This document shows, one piece after another, positions 15,606 through 24,461 of a stretch of 64,000 bases of DNA (positions are counted from its first letter, which is position 1; the number at the start of each line of letters is the position of its first letter). The stretch is taken from NCBI GenBank assembly GCA_947089855.1, contig CAMUML010000007.1, positions 1 to 64,000 of the forward strand, in the 5' to 3' direction. Made by a program: the position numbers and the translations under genes. The DNA is from an uncultured Eubacterium sp. Lineage in GTDB: Bacteria > Bacillota > Clostridia > Lachnospirales > Lachnospiraceae. The notes beneath the pieces were generated by a model that did not search any database, was not told the origin of the DNA, and saw nothing but the letters and a program-made list of their open reading frames with translations.

Positions 15606-18600
15606 ATGGACAGGATGGTTAAAACAGGAAAAAAGAAATTCGGCAGGGCATTGCAGGCAGTGTTGGTATTTGTACTGGTATTTATGGCCTGCCCACAGGT
15701 AACGATGCAGGCAGCGCCGGCGAAAACAAAGTCTGCGCTGCTGCGCCTGATTTCTACGACAGACCTGCATGGCCAGGTATCTACGACGCATTACGACAAT
15801 GCAAGCGAAAAGCCCGGCAGTTTGGCGCAGGTGTATACATTGATCAAACAGGCACGTTCCGAAGCAGGGTCAAAAAATACATTGACTTTTGACATCGGGG
15901 ATTCCGTATATGGGTATGCGGCGGATTATATCTTAAACCATTCCGGTGAGGATGCGGTCCAGCCGATTTATAAGGCGATGTCTTTGATCAATTACGATGC
16001 AGTCACATTAGGCAACCATGATTTTGACTATGGATATAAATATATCGATAAGCAACTGCAGCTGTCCGGTTTGAAAGAAAAGTGCGTATTATCCAATGTC
16101 ATTTTAACAGATACAGGCAAAACGGCATGGAATGAGAAAAAGATGATTACCAAAAAGGTAAAGGCAGAGGACGGAAAATATGTCAATCTGGATATTGGCA
16201 TTATCGGCGTTACGATACCGACGATGTCTACGTATTCCAACTGCAAGGAAGACCTTGCGCCGCTGCCGATCGTAAGCACCGTAAAAAAACAGGCGGCAGC
16301 GCTCAAATCCGATGGCGCTGATTTAATTATTGTATTGGCCCATTCTTCATTTGGGCCGCAAAACCCAACCAGTGAAAGTGTAAATGCCGTATATGGGCTG
16401 ACAAAATTGGCAAATGTAGATGCGGTAGTGGCAGGGCACGGGCATAAGAATTTTCCATCTACGGATGAAGGGTCCGCTGCTTTTTATGCCCTGCCAAATG
16501 TAGATAAAAAGACCAGCCTTGTCAATGGCAAGCCGGTTACTATGGTCAAAGACCACGGCGCAGGCATTGGCGTGATCGACTTAAACCTCAACATTGCCGC
16601 CAATGGCAAAGTAACCGTAGAAGATGCTGCTACAGGCTTGCGTATGGTAACCAAAGACACGGCTTCCAGTGCAGCAATTTTAGAATCGCAGCAGCCGGAA
16701 ATCGGGGCAGTGGACAGCTCGCTGCAGGATGTGGTAGGTTCGCTTGCCGACAATGAGAAAATCAGCAGCTATTTTGCACTGTTGGAAGATAACTATGCGA
16801 TTCAATTGGTAAACGAATCCAAAATACAGCATGGCCTTTCTTATACCGGTGGGGAAGGGAAGGAACTGTATGGCAGCTACCCGGTGGTAGCCTGCACCAA
16901 ATATACATTGAGCGGCAGCAATTCCGCCGAAGATAATATCAGTTTAAATGGCAGCATTACCATGAAAGATATTTTAAATATGCAGCAGGATAACCATAAT
17001 AACAACATCCTGTATGTAGCGACCGGCAGCCAGCTGCGGGAACTTCTGGAATGGTCTGCCAGCATTTATGCGACATCTGATGGTACGATCACTTCGGATG
17101 CGGTCTTAGGGCAGCTGCTGGAATCACGCGGGGCAGCATCGATCGCAGCGGCTGACTGGATCGAAGATTGGAGCGCATTTGGGGTATTTGACGGCATTGA
17201 ATATAAAATCGATGCGGCACAGCCGCCGCGGTATAACAAGGTGGGAAATTTGAAAAACCCTTCTTCCCACCGGATTGTAAGCATGTCCTGCAACGGGCAG
17301 CCAGTAGATGACAACCAGACGTTTATCCTTGTCTGCCATACGCTGGCAAGTAATATTGACGCAACGGGAACGATTCCGGATCAAAAAGTACTTGGAAAAA
17401 CGGAACTTGCTTACCAGCAGCTGGCAGCCTATATTAAACAGCAGCAGGAATATGGCAGCATTTCCTCTTCTACGGATAACAACTGGGAGGTCGTATTTGA
17501 TACAAACCGTGAATATATTGTACGTTCCAGCGTTTTATCACAGGCGGATGCCGTGTTAAAAGAATGGTTCCGTGGGTTATTAAGTTCGAATGAAACATTT
17601 GCTTATTATCTGGCCCAGTTTATCCAAACAGAAGGAGCGGATACGGATAAACCGCTGCTGGTAGTTGCTGCGGCTTCCACTGCAAAAACGGACCAGCCGG
17701 TTACCATTAAAGTACAAGCCAGCGACAGCTCTGGCACGCTGCCGGTGAAATGGCTGGCTGGGCAGGCGGATGCCGCAAGCAGTGCTTGGGCAGATGCGGC
17801 AGTGGTGGAAGACGGAAGTTTTACGGTAGAAGAAAATGGGGTTTATTCGGTATTGGCCGAAGACCTGTTCCATAACCAGATTGTAAAATATATAACGGTG
17901 AACAACATTGACCATTCCATCGTTCAGGCGCCGACCATTAACCGTATCAGCAATAAAGGGTCTGTTTTGACAGGGAAGGCCAGGTATGGCACGACCGTCC
18001 ATATTGATGCAGGCGGCTATACGTATGAAGTGGAAGCAGATGCCGACGGCACTTATACTTGTACCGTAGAGCGTATGGCGACTGGAAAGCAGGTTTCTGC
18101 ATACTGTACAGACGAAACCGGCAAAATGAGTGAGATTGTAACAGAAACCGTATACAAAAACGGGCCGGACGTACCGCTGATCGACGCGTATTCCAACCGT
18201 TCCCTGAAAATGACGGGTACGTTTACAGACGCATCGTCTACAGTGGTAGCAATCGTGGATTCCGATGTCTATATGTCCGCTTCGGATGAGGAGTTATACC
18301 GCAATTCTGAGGTCTATGCATCAAAACGGATTATAAATACGGTTGATTATGTGCAAAATGGCCGGAATTTTGAATTGGCGCTCCCAGTCCAGCGGGCAGG
18401 CAAGGATGTTAAAATAGTAGCGCTTGATAAAGCAGGCAGGAAGAGTGCAACAGTTTCTATGTTGACCGCAGACGAAGCGCCGGATATGCCGGTTGTTGGA
18501 GATATATGCAATGCGGATTTGTCAATTTATGGGAAAGTTACCAATATAAATGAATCCGGGACCGTTTCTGTTTCTACCGGTACCAGCAGCTATACGGCTG

Positions 18601-19325
18601 AAATTGCCCAGGATGGCTCGTTTGAAGTGCCGGTTGGCAGCTTTACGGCCGGCGATACGATTACTGTATCGGCAAACGATGTCAAAGGGGGGATTCCAAG
18701 GTCCAGCCTTGCTACAACCGTTACGGTTGCCCATTATTCCGATTATCTGGATAAGGGGGCTGCTTCGGTAAACCCTATTTACGATAACAGCATGGAGATC
18801 AAGGGCCAGGCACAGCCAGGCAGTTCCGTCTATATCCGTGTACGCGGCAGTATGTTAAAAGCAACGGTAGATGCGGCAGGGCAGTTTACTTCCGCTTTAT
18901 CAGAACCGCTTGCGCTGGATGAATACGTCTATATTGTTGTCAGGGATGCCCAGGGCAAGATTGCGCAAGTGCTTGTACCGCAGGTTGGCAAGGCAGAGCC
19001 GGTACCAGTACCGGAGCCAGGTACGCAGGCGCCAGAGACGCCTTCTGTGCTTACAAGCGATATTACGTTACAGACACAGCAGATAGAGGTGCTGGCAAAA
19101 GAATCCGGAACCATTGTAATGGATGTTGGCGGCGAAGTCTATATGTCCAGCATGGGTGTTTTCAACCAAGCTTATAATGGCTACGTGCATACAATGTACC
19201 TGCCGCCGGCAACACAGGAACAGGCCATTACCATCTACTTTATCAATACACAGGGGGTATCCAGCGGTACGGTATCCGTAACCCGGACAAGCGGTACCCA
19301 GCAGCCCGGACAAAACGGGCAATAA
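15606..19325 (+). CDS. Secreted 5'-nucleotidase/cyclic phosphodiesterase with Ig-like repeats
   Basis: 1239 aa. A signal peptide covers residues 1 to about 36 (basic start, LQAVLVFVLVFMA, cut near MQA-AP). The metallophosphatase domain follows with D53-x-H55 in DLHG, DIGDS at 96-100, GNHD at 136-139, an AHSS motif and GHGH. The 5_nucleotid_C substrate domain spans roughly residues 390-620, and 680-1225 are several beta-sandwich Ig-like modules. There is no LPXTG motif or clear surface anchor; the end is Gly/Gln-rich. Homologues hydrolyse extracellular nucleotides. It lies 18 bp after the pyruvyl transferase gene inside the polymer locus, which is unusual. GGAG 11 bases upstream supports ATG 15606. 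Confidence 0.9.
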   Translation: MDRMVKTGKKKFGRALQAVLVFVLVFMACPQVTMQAAPAKTKSALLRLISTTDLHGQVSTTHYDNASEKPGSLAQVYTLIKQARSEAGSKNTLTFDIGDSVYGYAADYILNHSGEDAVQPIYKAMSLINYDAVTLGNHDFDYGYKYIDKQLQLSGLKEKCVLSNVILTDTGKTAWNEKKMITKKVKAEDGKYVNLDIGIIGVTIPTMSTYSNCKEDLAPLPIVSTVKKQAAALKSDGADLIIVLAHSSFGPQNPTSESVNAVYGLTKLANVDAVVAGHGHKNFPSTDEGSAAFYALPNVDKKTSLVNGKPVTMVKDHGAGIGVIDLNLNIAANGKVTVEDAATGLRMVTKDTASSAAILESQQPEIGAVDSSLQDVVGSLADNEKISSYFALLEDNYAIQLVNESKIQHGLSYTGGEGKELYGSYPVVACTKYTLSGSNSAEDNISLNGSITMKDILNMQQDNHNNNILYVATGSQLRELLEWSASIYATSDGTITSDAVLGQLLESRGAASIAAADWIEDWSAFGVFDGIEYKIDAAQPPRYNKVGNLKNPSSHRIVSMSCNGQPVDDNQTFILVCHTLASNIDATGTIPDQKVLGKTELAYQQLAAYIKQQQEYGSISSSTDNNWEVVFDTNREYIVRSSVLSQADAVLKEWFRGLLSSNETFAYYLAQFIQTEGADTDKPLLVVAAASTAKTDQPVTIKVQASDSSGTLPVKWLAGQADAASSAWADAAVVEDGSFTVEENGVYSVLAEDLFHNQIVKYITVNNIDHSIVQAPTINRISNKGSVLTGKARYGTTVHIDAGGYTYEVEADADGTYTCTVERMATGKQVSAYCTDETGKMSEIVTETVYKNGPDVPLIDAYSNRSLKMTGTFTDASSTVVAIVDSDVYMSASDEELYRNSEVYASKRIINTVDYVQNGRNFELALPVQRAGKDVKIVALDKAGRKSATVSMLTADEAPDMPVVGDICNADLSIYGKVTNINESGTVSVSTGTSSYTAEIAQDGSFEVPVGSFTAGDTITVSANDVKGGIPRSSLATTVTVAHYSDYLDKGAASVNPIYDNSMEIKGQAQPGSSVYIRVRGSMLKATVDAAGQFTSALSEPLALDEYVYIVVRDAQGKIAQVLVPQVGKAEPVPVPEPGTQAPETPSVLTSDITLQTQQIEVLAKESGTIVMDVGGEVYMSSMGVFNQAYNGYVHTMYLPPATQEQAITIYFINTQGVSSGTVSVTRTSGTQQPGQNGQ

Positions 19326-19390
19326 ATAGGCATCGGTACCAGTAGCCTGGGAAGCGGAAGCCCAAGCTGCGGTTTGTTATGAGGTATGGA

Positions 19391-21445
19391 ATGAAATTAA
19401 AACGGCCTTATCGGAAAATTGTAAACCGGAAAAAAGTAATTGTCCTGCTGGTAGAGATCATTAACCGGAACCTGGGGGATGAAGTGATTGCGGACAATGC
19501 TGCATATTTGGCCCAGCGGGCGTTTCCGCTGTTGGCGGGGCGGCATTATGTCCTGCAGCGCTACAGCATACAGAGTGAAGATTTTGAAATGGTAAAAGCG
19601 GCGGATATGGTTATTTTTGATGGTGGGGGCCTGATAAAATATAAGCAGGAATCATTTCATACGTATGTGCCGGACTTGTTGGATTGTGCACAGGAAAACG
19701 GGATACCGGTATATTTCCACTGCGTAGGCGTCGAAGGCTATGATGCAGGCGATACCCGCTGCCAGCGCCTTGCGCAGACATTAAATTACAGCTGCGTAAA
19801 AGGGGTTACTGTCCGGGACGACTTGGAAACGCTGCGGAGCAGTTACCTGCATTCCGGGCAGGCATTTACAGCAGCTTCGGTCGATACGGCCATATTTACA
19901 CCACAGGTATACGGCATTGCCAAAGCGCCAGGCGCGCAGACAATTGGCCTTGGCATTGTACGTTCCCGCATTTTTGAAGACTACGGGATTGCGGAAGTTA
20001 CCCGTGAATTCCAGCTGGAAATGTGGGGCGGGGTAATCAAAGAGCTGGAGGCGCGCGGCTATCAATGGAAGCTGTTTGTCAACGGCCTGCGCTCCGATTA
20101 TGATTTTGCAGTGGAAATCCTAAATTATATCGGCAGGGCACAGGAGGAAGAAGCACTTGTGGCTCCAAGGCCGGTAGAAAGCAGGGAACTAGTAGAAACC
20201 ATCGCTTCCTTTGCCGGGGTAATCGCCTGCCGTATGCATGCAAATATCATTGCCTATGCACTTGGCATACCAAGCATCGGGCTTGTCTGGAATGAAAAAA
20301 TGGTATTTTGGGCAGAACGCATCGGGTACCCTCAGCGCTTTTTGCGCAGCGGCCAGTTTGAACCCAGCCTGATTGTACAGCGCCTGGAAGAAAGCATGGC
20401 CCAAGGGGTCAAACCATGCAGCTATGCCTGGAAAAAAAGCGTGGCAAAACCGTTGAAACACTTTGTCCGCACATACGGGGCAGCAGCCTGGAAGCAAAAA
20501 AAGCGGGCCTACCTGCCAAAACCAATGGACTGGGCTGGAAAGCTTGTTGCAACAGCATTGGGCGGCACCCGCATGCGGTACGCAGGCATGAACGGCCCAG
20601 ATGGCTTGCATCAGGCAATCCGGAATGGATTTTGTATCTTTGAAGCAGATGTCCGCCTGACCTTAGACCACAAATTAGCCTGTGTCAACGGGTGGTCAAA
20701 GGCATCTTATGAAAAGCTGTGTGTAGACCCACAGGCATATGATAGCAAAGGGATGGATCTGGAGGACTTTTTAAAATGCCGGATGTACGGGCATTTTGCG
20801 ACAATGGATTTGGAACAGCTATTTTCGGCTATCCAACAGGCAGGTGATAAATGGAAGTTAATTTTAGATGTAGGAAAACCGAATAAGGCTACAATGGAAG
20901 TGATGATAAGCTGCCTTAAGGAATTATGCCAGACAGTAGGCAGCCAGTGCCCAGCCGCGGCGGGGGCCTTGGGTAAGCAGGGCGGGGATACTGGCCCGGT
21001 ACCGGCTGGTGAAGCAGGGAATGCTGCAAAGCTGCCAGTACGGGATGGCCCTGTCCTGGGGCCTTTAAAGGAACATTTATTTATCCGTCTGCAGGGGAAA
21101 CAGGAAGTGGAGGCGGTAAAAGCCTCGGGCCTTCCTGTACAGGTTATGTATTATATACCGCCGAAATTAAAACGGGATGAAAAAAAACTGACGCTTGCGG
21201 ATATTGGGAAATTTTGTAAAAAGCAAGGGATTACATGGGTGTCAATGCCGAAGGAAGCGCTGGATGAAGCAGTTATGGCTTTTGTGAAAAAAGAGAAATT
21301 AAAGGTGTGCTTATTTTCTTATAATAACTATACGGATGTTTTGGAGGCGCTGCGGATGGGGGTTGACTGGATTGCGACCTCATATTTATCGCCGGAGGGG
21401 CTGGCTGCATGGTATGAGCGGGCTTGTACGGTGGTGTTCCGGTAG
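19391..21445 (+). CDS. Polysaccharide pyruvyl transferase fused to a degenerate GDPD-like domain
   Basis: 684 aa. Residues about 15-330 are a polysaccharide pyruvyl transferase domain (NRNLGDEVIADNA; FDGGG; CRMHANIIAYALGIPSIGL). After a basic linker, residues about 395-680 look like a glycerophosphodiester phosphodiesterase TIM barrel: GLHQAIRNGFCIFEADVRLT aligns with the E-x-D metal site, and WIATSYLSPEG with the family's C-terminal strand. The usual first catalytic His-Arg pair is absent (AGMNG) and the later HD is replaced by NG, so catalysis is doubtful. A Gly/Ala/Pro-rich insertion sits near residues 520-560. ATG 19391, six bases after GAGG, is preferred over 19379. Confidence 0.75.
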   Translation: MKLKRPYRKIVNRKKVIVLLVEIINRNLGDEVIADNAAYLAQRAFPLLAGRHYVLQRYSIQSEDFEMVKAADMVIFDGGGLIKYKQESFHTYVPDLLDCAQENGIPVYFHCVGVEGYDAGDTRCQRLAQTLNYSCVKGVTVRDDLETLRSSYLHSGQAFTAASVDTAIFTPQVYGIAKAPGAQTIGLGIVRSRIFEDYGIAEVTREFQLEMWGGVIKELEARGYQWKLFVNGLRSDYDFAVEILNYIGRAQEEEALVAPRPVESRELVETIASFAGVIACRMHANIIAYALGIPSIGLVWNEKMVFWAERIGYPQRFLRSGQFEPSLIVQRLEESMAQGVKPCSYAWKKSVAKPLKHFVRTYGAAAWKQKKRAYLPKPMDWAGKLVATALGGTRMRYAGMNGPDGLHQAIRNGFCIFEADVRLTLDHKLACVNGWSKASYEKLCVDPQAYDSKGMDLEDFLKCRMYGHFATMDLEQLFSAIQQAGDKWKLILDVGKPNKATMEVMISCLKELCQTVGSQCPAAAGALGKQGGDTGPVPAGEAGNAAKLPVRDGPVLGPLKEHLFIRLQGKQEVEAVKASGLPVQVMYYIPPKLKRDEKKLTLADIGKFCKKQGITWVSMPKEALDEAVMAFVKKEKLKVCLFSYNNYTDVLEALRMGVDWIATSYLSPEGLAAWYERACTVVFR

Positions 21446-21515
21446 GGTTAGGGGCCAGTACACCGGGACATATCAAAAAATGGATAGAAAAATAACTAAA
21501 TTGGGATACGGTCAT

Positions 21516-22691
21516 ATGCAAAGGGTAAAAATAAAAACAAATTTAAAAATATGGTTCCGCCAATATATCAAAATGGCAGTTCAAAATATCCTGCTGCCTG
21601 TGGTATACCGGGTTGGATGTATTGCGCCGGTTGAAAAAGGGCTGGTCATATTTGCGGATGCCCACCATAACGGGGTGCCTGCCAGTATGGAACCGCTTGT
21701 GCGGGAGGTAAAACGGCGCAGGCAGGGGTTAAAAATATTGGAGCTATACGACGATTATCAGGGCTGTCCATTTCCGCGCCTGCTCAAACGGATGCTTTTA
21801 TTTATGAAATATTATGCAAGGGCAGAATTTGTCGTAATCTGCGATAACTTCCTCCCGGCCTCTTCCTGCAAAAAACGTGCAGGCACGACAGTAATCCAGC
21901 TATGGCATGGGTGCGGGGCTTTTAAAAAATTCGGCTATGACACACAGGGGGATATACCAGCCTTTTACAAAGGCAATGTATTTAAAAATTATGACATTGT
22001 TACCGTCAGCGCACCAGAATGCGTCCGGCATTTTCAAAGCGCAATGCGCCAGCCGCACGGAGTCCCACAGCCGTTAGGGGTGTGCCGTACCGATAAATAT
22101 TTCCGGGCATCGTATAACCGTTCCTGCCGGGAACTATTTTTGGACAAACACCCAGAAGCAAAAGGCAAAAAAGTCATCCTGTGGGCACCCACATTCCGCG
22201 GAAATCCAGCAGACCCAGAATTAGGGCAGTACGCAGACATCATACAGATGTCTGCGCAGCTTTCCCAGGAAGCTATCGTCATAATTAAAATCCACCCACA
22301 CCTAGTGAAAAAGTATCCGTCCTACGATAACAGTACACTAACCACTGACCAGCTCCTTCCATCTACCGACCTGCTGATTACCGATTATTCATCCATCCTA
22401 TTTGAATACAGCATTTATCAAAAACCAATGCTGTTTTACGCGCCAGACCGCCAGGAATACGGCGTAGAACGCGGTTTTTACCTGGACTACGGCGCCCTGC
22501 CAGGCCCCATCGTAACAGACAAAACCAAACTGGCCACAGAAGCCAGGCGCCTGCTATCACAAAATAACACCGATAGCAAAGCTGTAGAAGCATTTTACAA
22601 AACCTATATGTCCAGTTGCGACGGACAGGCAACCAAACGCATAGCAGACATAATCTGTCCAGCCTACAGAAAAATTAGCAAGTGGAGGTGA
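21516..22691 (+). CDS. CDP-glycerol glycerophosphotransferase family protein (TagB/TarF-like length)
   Basis: About 391-aa Glyphos_transf enzyme without the long N-terminal extension of the first copy, so closer in size to primase or linkage enzymes of the TagB/TarB/TarF group. Signatures are QLWHGCGAFKKFGYD, LWAPTFRG, IIKIHPHL and LLITDYSSILFEYSIYQKPM. A short amphipathic basic N-terminus (IWFRQYIKMAVQNILL) could bind the membrane. No good ribosome binding site is seen; ATG 21516 is chosen for family fit and 21480 is possible. Ten bases before tarI. Confidence 0.85.
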   Translation: MQRVKIKTNLKIWFRQYIKMAVQNILLPVVYRVGCIAPVEKGLVIFADAHHNGVPASMEPLVREVKRRRQGLKILELYDDYQGCPFPRLLKRMLLFMKYYARAEFVVICDNFLPASSCKKRAGTTVIQLWHGCGAFKKFGYDTQGDIPAFYKGNVFKNYDIVTVSAPECVRHFQSAMRQPHGVPQPLGVCRTDKYFRASYNRSCRELFLDKHPEAKGKKVILWAPTFRGNPADPELGQYADIIQMSAQLSQEAIVIIKIHPHLVKKYPSYDNSTLTTDQLLPSTDLLITDYSSILFEYSIYQKPMLFYAPDRQEYGVERGFYLDYGALPGPIVTDKTKLATEARRLLSQNNTDSKAVEAFYKTYMSSCDGQATKRIADIICPAYRKISKWR

Positions 22692-22700
22692 CCCCTCAAA

Positions 22701-23414
22701 ATGGAAGAAAGAAAAAATGTATACGGCGTAGTCCTTGCCGGCGGCGTCGGTGCGCGCATGGGAAATGTAGAAAAGCCAAAGCAATTTATGGAAGTCGGTG
22801 GAAAACCCATTATTGTGCTTGTACTAGAAAAATTCATCGTCCATCCAGGCTTCGACAAAGTACTTGTATTGTCCCCAAAGCAATGGATCCGCTATACCCA
22901 GGATTTAATCCAGAAATATATCCCGCAAAACAGCCGCATCGAAGTACTGGAAGGCGGCAGCACGCGCAATGAAACGATTATGAATGCGATCCGTTACCTC
23001 GATGCGCAAGGCGCCCTGGACGATGAAACGGTTATTGTTACCCATGATTCCGTCCGCCCGTTTGTAACACACCGCATTATTGAGGAAAACATAAAGGCAG
23101 CGCAGCAATTCGGCGCCTGCGATACAGTGGTCCCAGCATCGGATACCATTGTCCAAAGTACTTCACATCAGATCATTTCGGATATTCCGGACCGCTCCAT
23201 TATGTACCAGGGCCAGACGCCGCAGTCTTTTAAGGCACGGAAATTAAAACAGGTGTATGAATCGTTGAGTGTACAGGAGAAAGAGATTTTAACCGATGCC
23301 TGCAAGATATTTGTTATGAAAGGCGAAGAAGTACGTCTGGTACAAGGCGAAGTCTATAATATTAAGATAACCTATCCATATGATTTAAAAGTAGCGGAGT
23401 CGTTGATTGTCTAA
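22701..23414 (+). CDS. tarI: Ribitol-5-phosphate cytidylyltransferase
   Basis: 237 aa, essentially the length of characterised TarI. It makes CDP-ribitol from CTP and ribitol-5-phosphate for poly(ribitol-phosphate) wall teichoic acid. Visible are the nucleotide loop AGGVGARMGNVEKPKQFMEV, HDSVRPFVT and the GQTPQSF motif. GGAGGTGA precedes ATG 22701. The immediate downstream neighbour is TarJ, which makes its substrate, and the pair is diagnostic of ribitol-type teichoic acid synthesis. It differs clearly from the other cytidylyltransferase at 12271. Confidence 0.92.
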   Translation: MEERKNVYGVVLAGGVGARMGNVEKPKQFMEVGGKPIIVLVLEKFIVHPGFDKVLVLSPKQWIRYTQDLIQKYIPQNSRIEVLEGGSTRNETIMNAIRYLDAQGALDDETVIVTHDSVRPFVTHRIIEENIKAAQQFGACDTVVPASDTIVQSTSHQIISDIPDRSIMYQGQTPQSFKARKLKQVYESLSVQEKEILTDACKIFVMKGEEVRLVQGEVYNIKITYPYDLKVAESLIV

Positions 23415-23435
23415 TGGGTAAAAAAGGATGTTATT

Positions 23436-24461
23436 ATGTTAAATACAGTATATCAATTGAAGCGTCCGCGCCAGTTTGAAGTGGTGTTTAAAAAGCTGGA
23501 ACTCGATGGGGGGCATCTGCTGGTCCGCCCGACCCATTTGTCAATCTGCAATGCGGACCAGCGGTATTATCAAGGGATCCGGCCAGATGAGGTTTTGCGT
23601 GCAAAACTGCCAATGGCTTTGATCCATGAAGGGGTCGGCAGGGTGATTTATGACCCGACAGGTACGTTTTCGGCAGGTACGCTGGTTGTGATGATCCCAA
23701 ACCTGCCAGTGCAGCAGGATCCTTTTATTGCAGAAAATTATTTGGGAAGTTCCGGATTTTGCGCCAGCGGGGCAGACGGGTTTTTGCAGGAGTATGTCCA
23801 GGCACTGCCAAGCCGTGTGGCTGTGCTTCCGCAAGAGATCAACCTTTCGGTGGCAGCATTTACCGAGCTGGTAAGTGTCGGCTACCATGCCCTGCAGCGC
23901 CTGTTTGCCACTGCACATGGCAGGATGGAAGAAGTAGCTATATGGGGGGATGGGAACCTTGGCTATATTACGGCGCTGCTTCTGCATTACCTGCGTCCAC
24001 AGGCCAGGATTTCTGTGGTCGGCGTACATGAGGAAAAACTGAGTTATTTTACATTTGTAGATGAAGTTTTGCCGGCATCCAGCCTTGAGGAAGATTTTGC
24101 GTTTGACCATGCACTGGAATGCGTCGGCGGTTCCGCGGCACAGTCGGCGATCAGCCAGATCATTGCCCATATCCGGCCAGAAGGCACCATTGGGCTGCTC
24201 GGCGTATCCGAAGAACCGGTTCCGGTCCCTACACGGATGGTATTGGAAAAAGGGCTGCGTATCATTGGCAGCAGCCGTAGCGGCCGGGAAGATTTTATAG
24301 GATTGATCGAATTGTACCGTAAATATCCACAGATCCTTTCTTATCTGGAAAATATCGTGGGGGAAGAATTTATCGTTAGGGACATCAAAGACATACGCAG
24401 TGCTTTTGAGGCAGACATCCATAAACTGATGGGCAAGACAGTATTAGTATGGGATGAGTAA
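23436..24461 (+). CDS. tarJ: Ribulose-5-phosphate reductase (TarJ-type, MDR family)
   Basis: 341 aa, the normal TarJ length. A zinc/NADPH-dependent medium-chain dehydrogenase that reduces D-ribulose-5-phosphate to ribitol-5-phosphate for TarI. The N-terminal catalytic region has SICNADQRYYQG and LIHEGVGRV, and the nucleotide-binding stretch is AIWGDGNLGYITALLL. It starts 21 bp after tarI with AAAAAGGA upstream and overlaps the next phosphotransferase gene by 8 bp, so coupled expression is likely. Confidence 0.9.
   Translation: MLNTVYQLKRPRQFEVVFKKLELDGGHLLVRPTHLSICNADQRYYQGIRPDEVLRAKLPMALIHEGVGRVIYDPTGTFSAGTLVVMIPNLPVQQDPFIAENYLGSSGFCASGADGFLQEYVQALPSRVAVLPQEINLSVAAFTELVSVGYHALQRLFATAHGRMEEVAIWGDGNLGYITALLLHYLRPQARISVVGVHEEKLSYFTFVDEVLPASSLEEDFAFDHALECVGGSAAQSAISQIIAHIRPEGTIGLLGVSEEPVPVPTRMVLEKGLRIIGSSRSGREDFIGLIELYRKYPQILSYLENIVGEEFIVRDIKDIRSAFEADIHKLMGKTVLVWDE

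Noticed and set aside
14886..15791. 301-codon minus-strand frame opposite the pyruvyl transferase and nucleotidase genes
   Set aside because: Antisense shadow of well-supported genes; composition rich in Arg, Phe and Cys with no family resemblance.
23541..24422. 293-codon minus-strand frame opposite tarJ
   Set aside because: Shadow of a clear TarJ gene, with no ribosome binding site.
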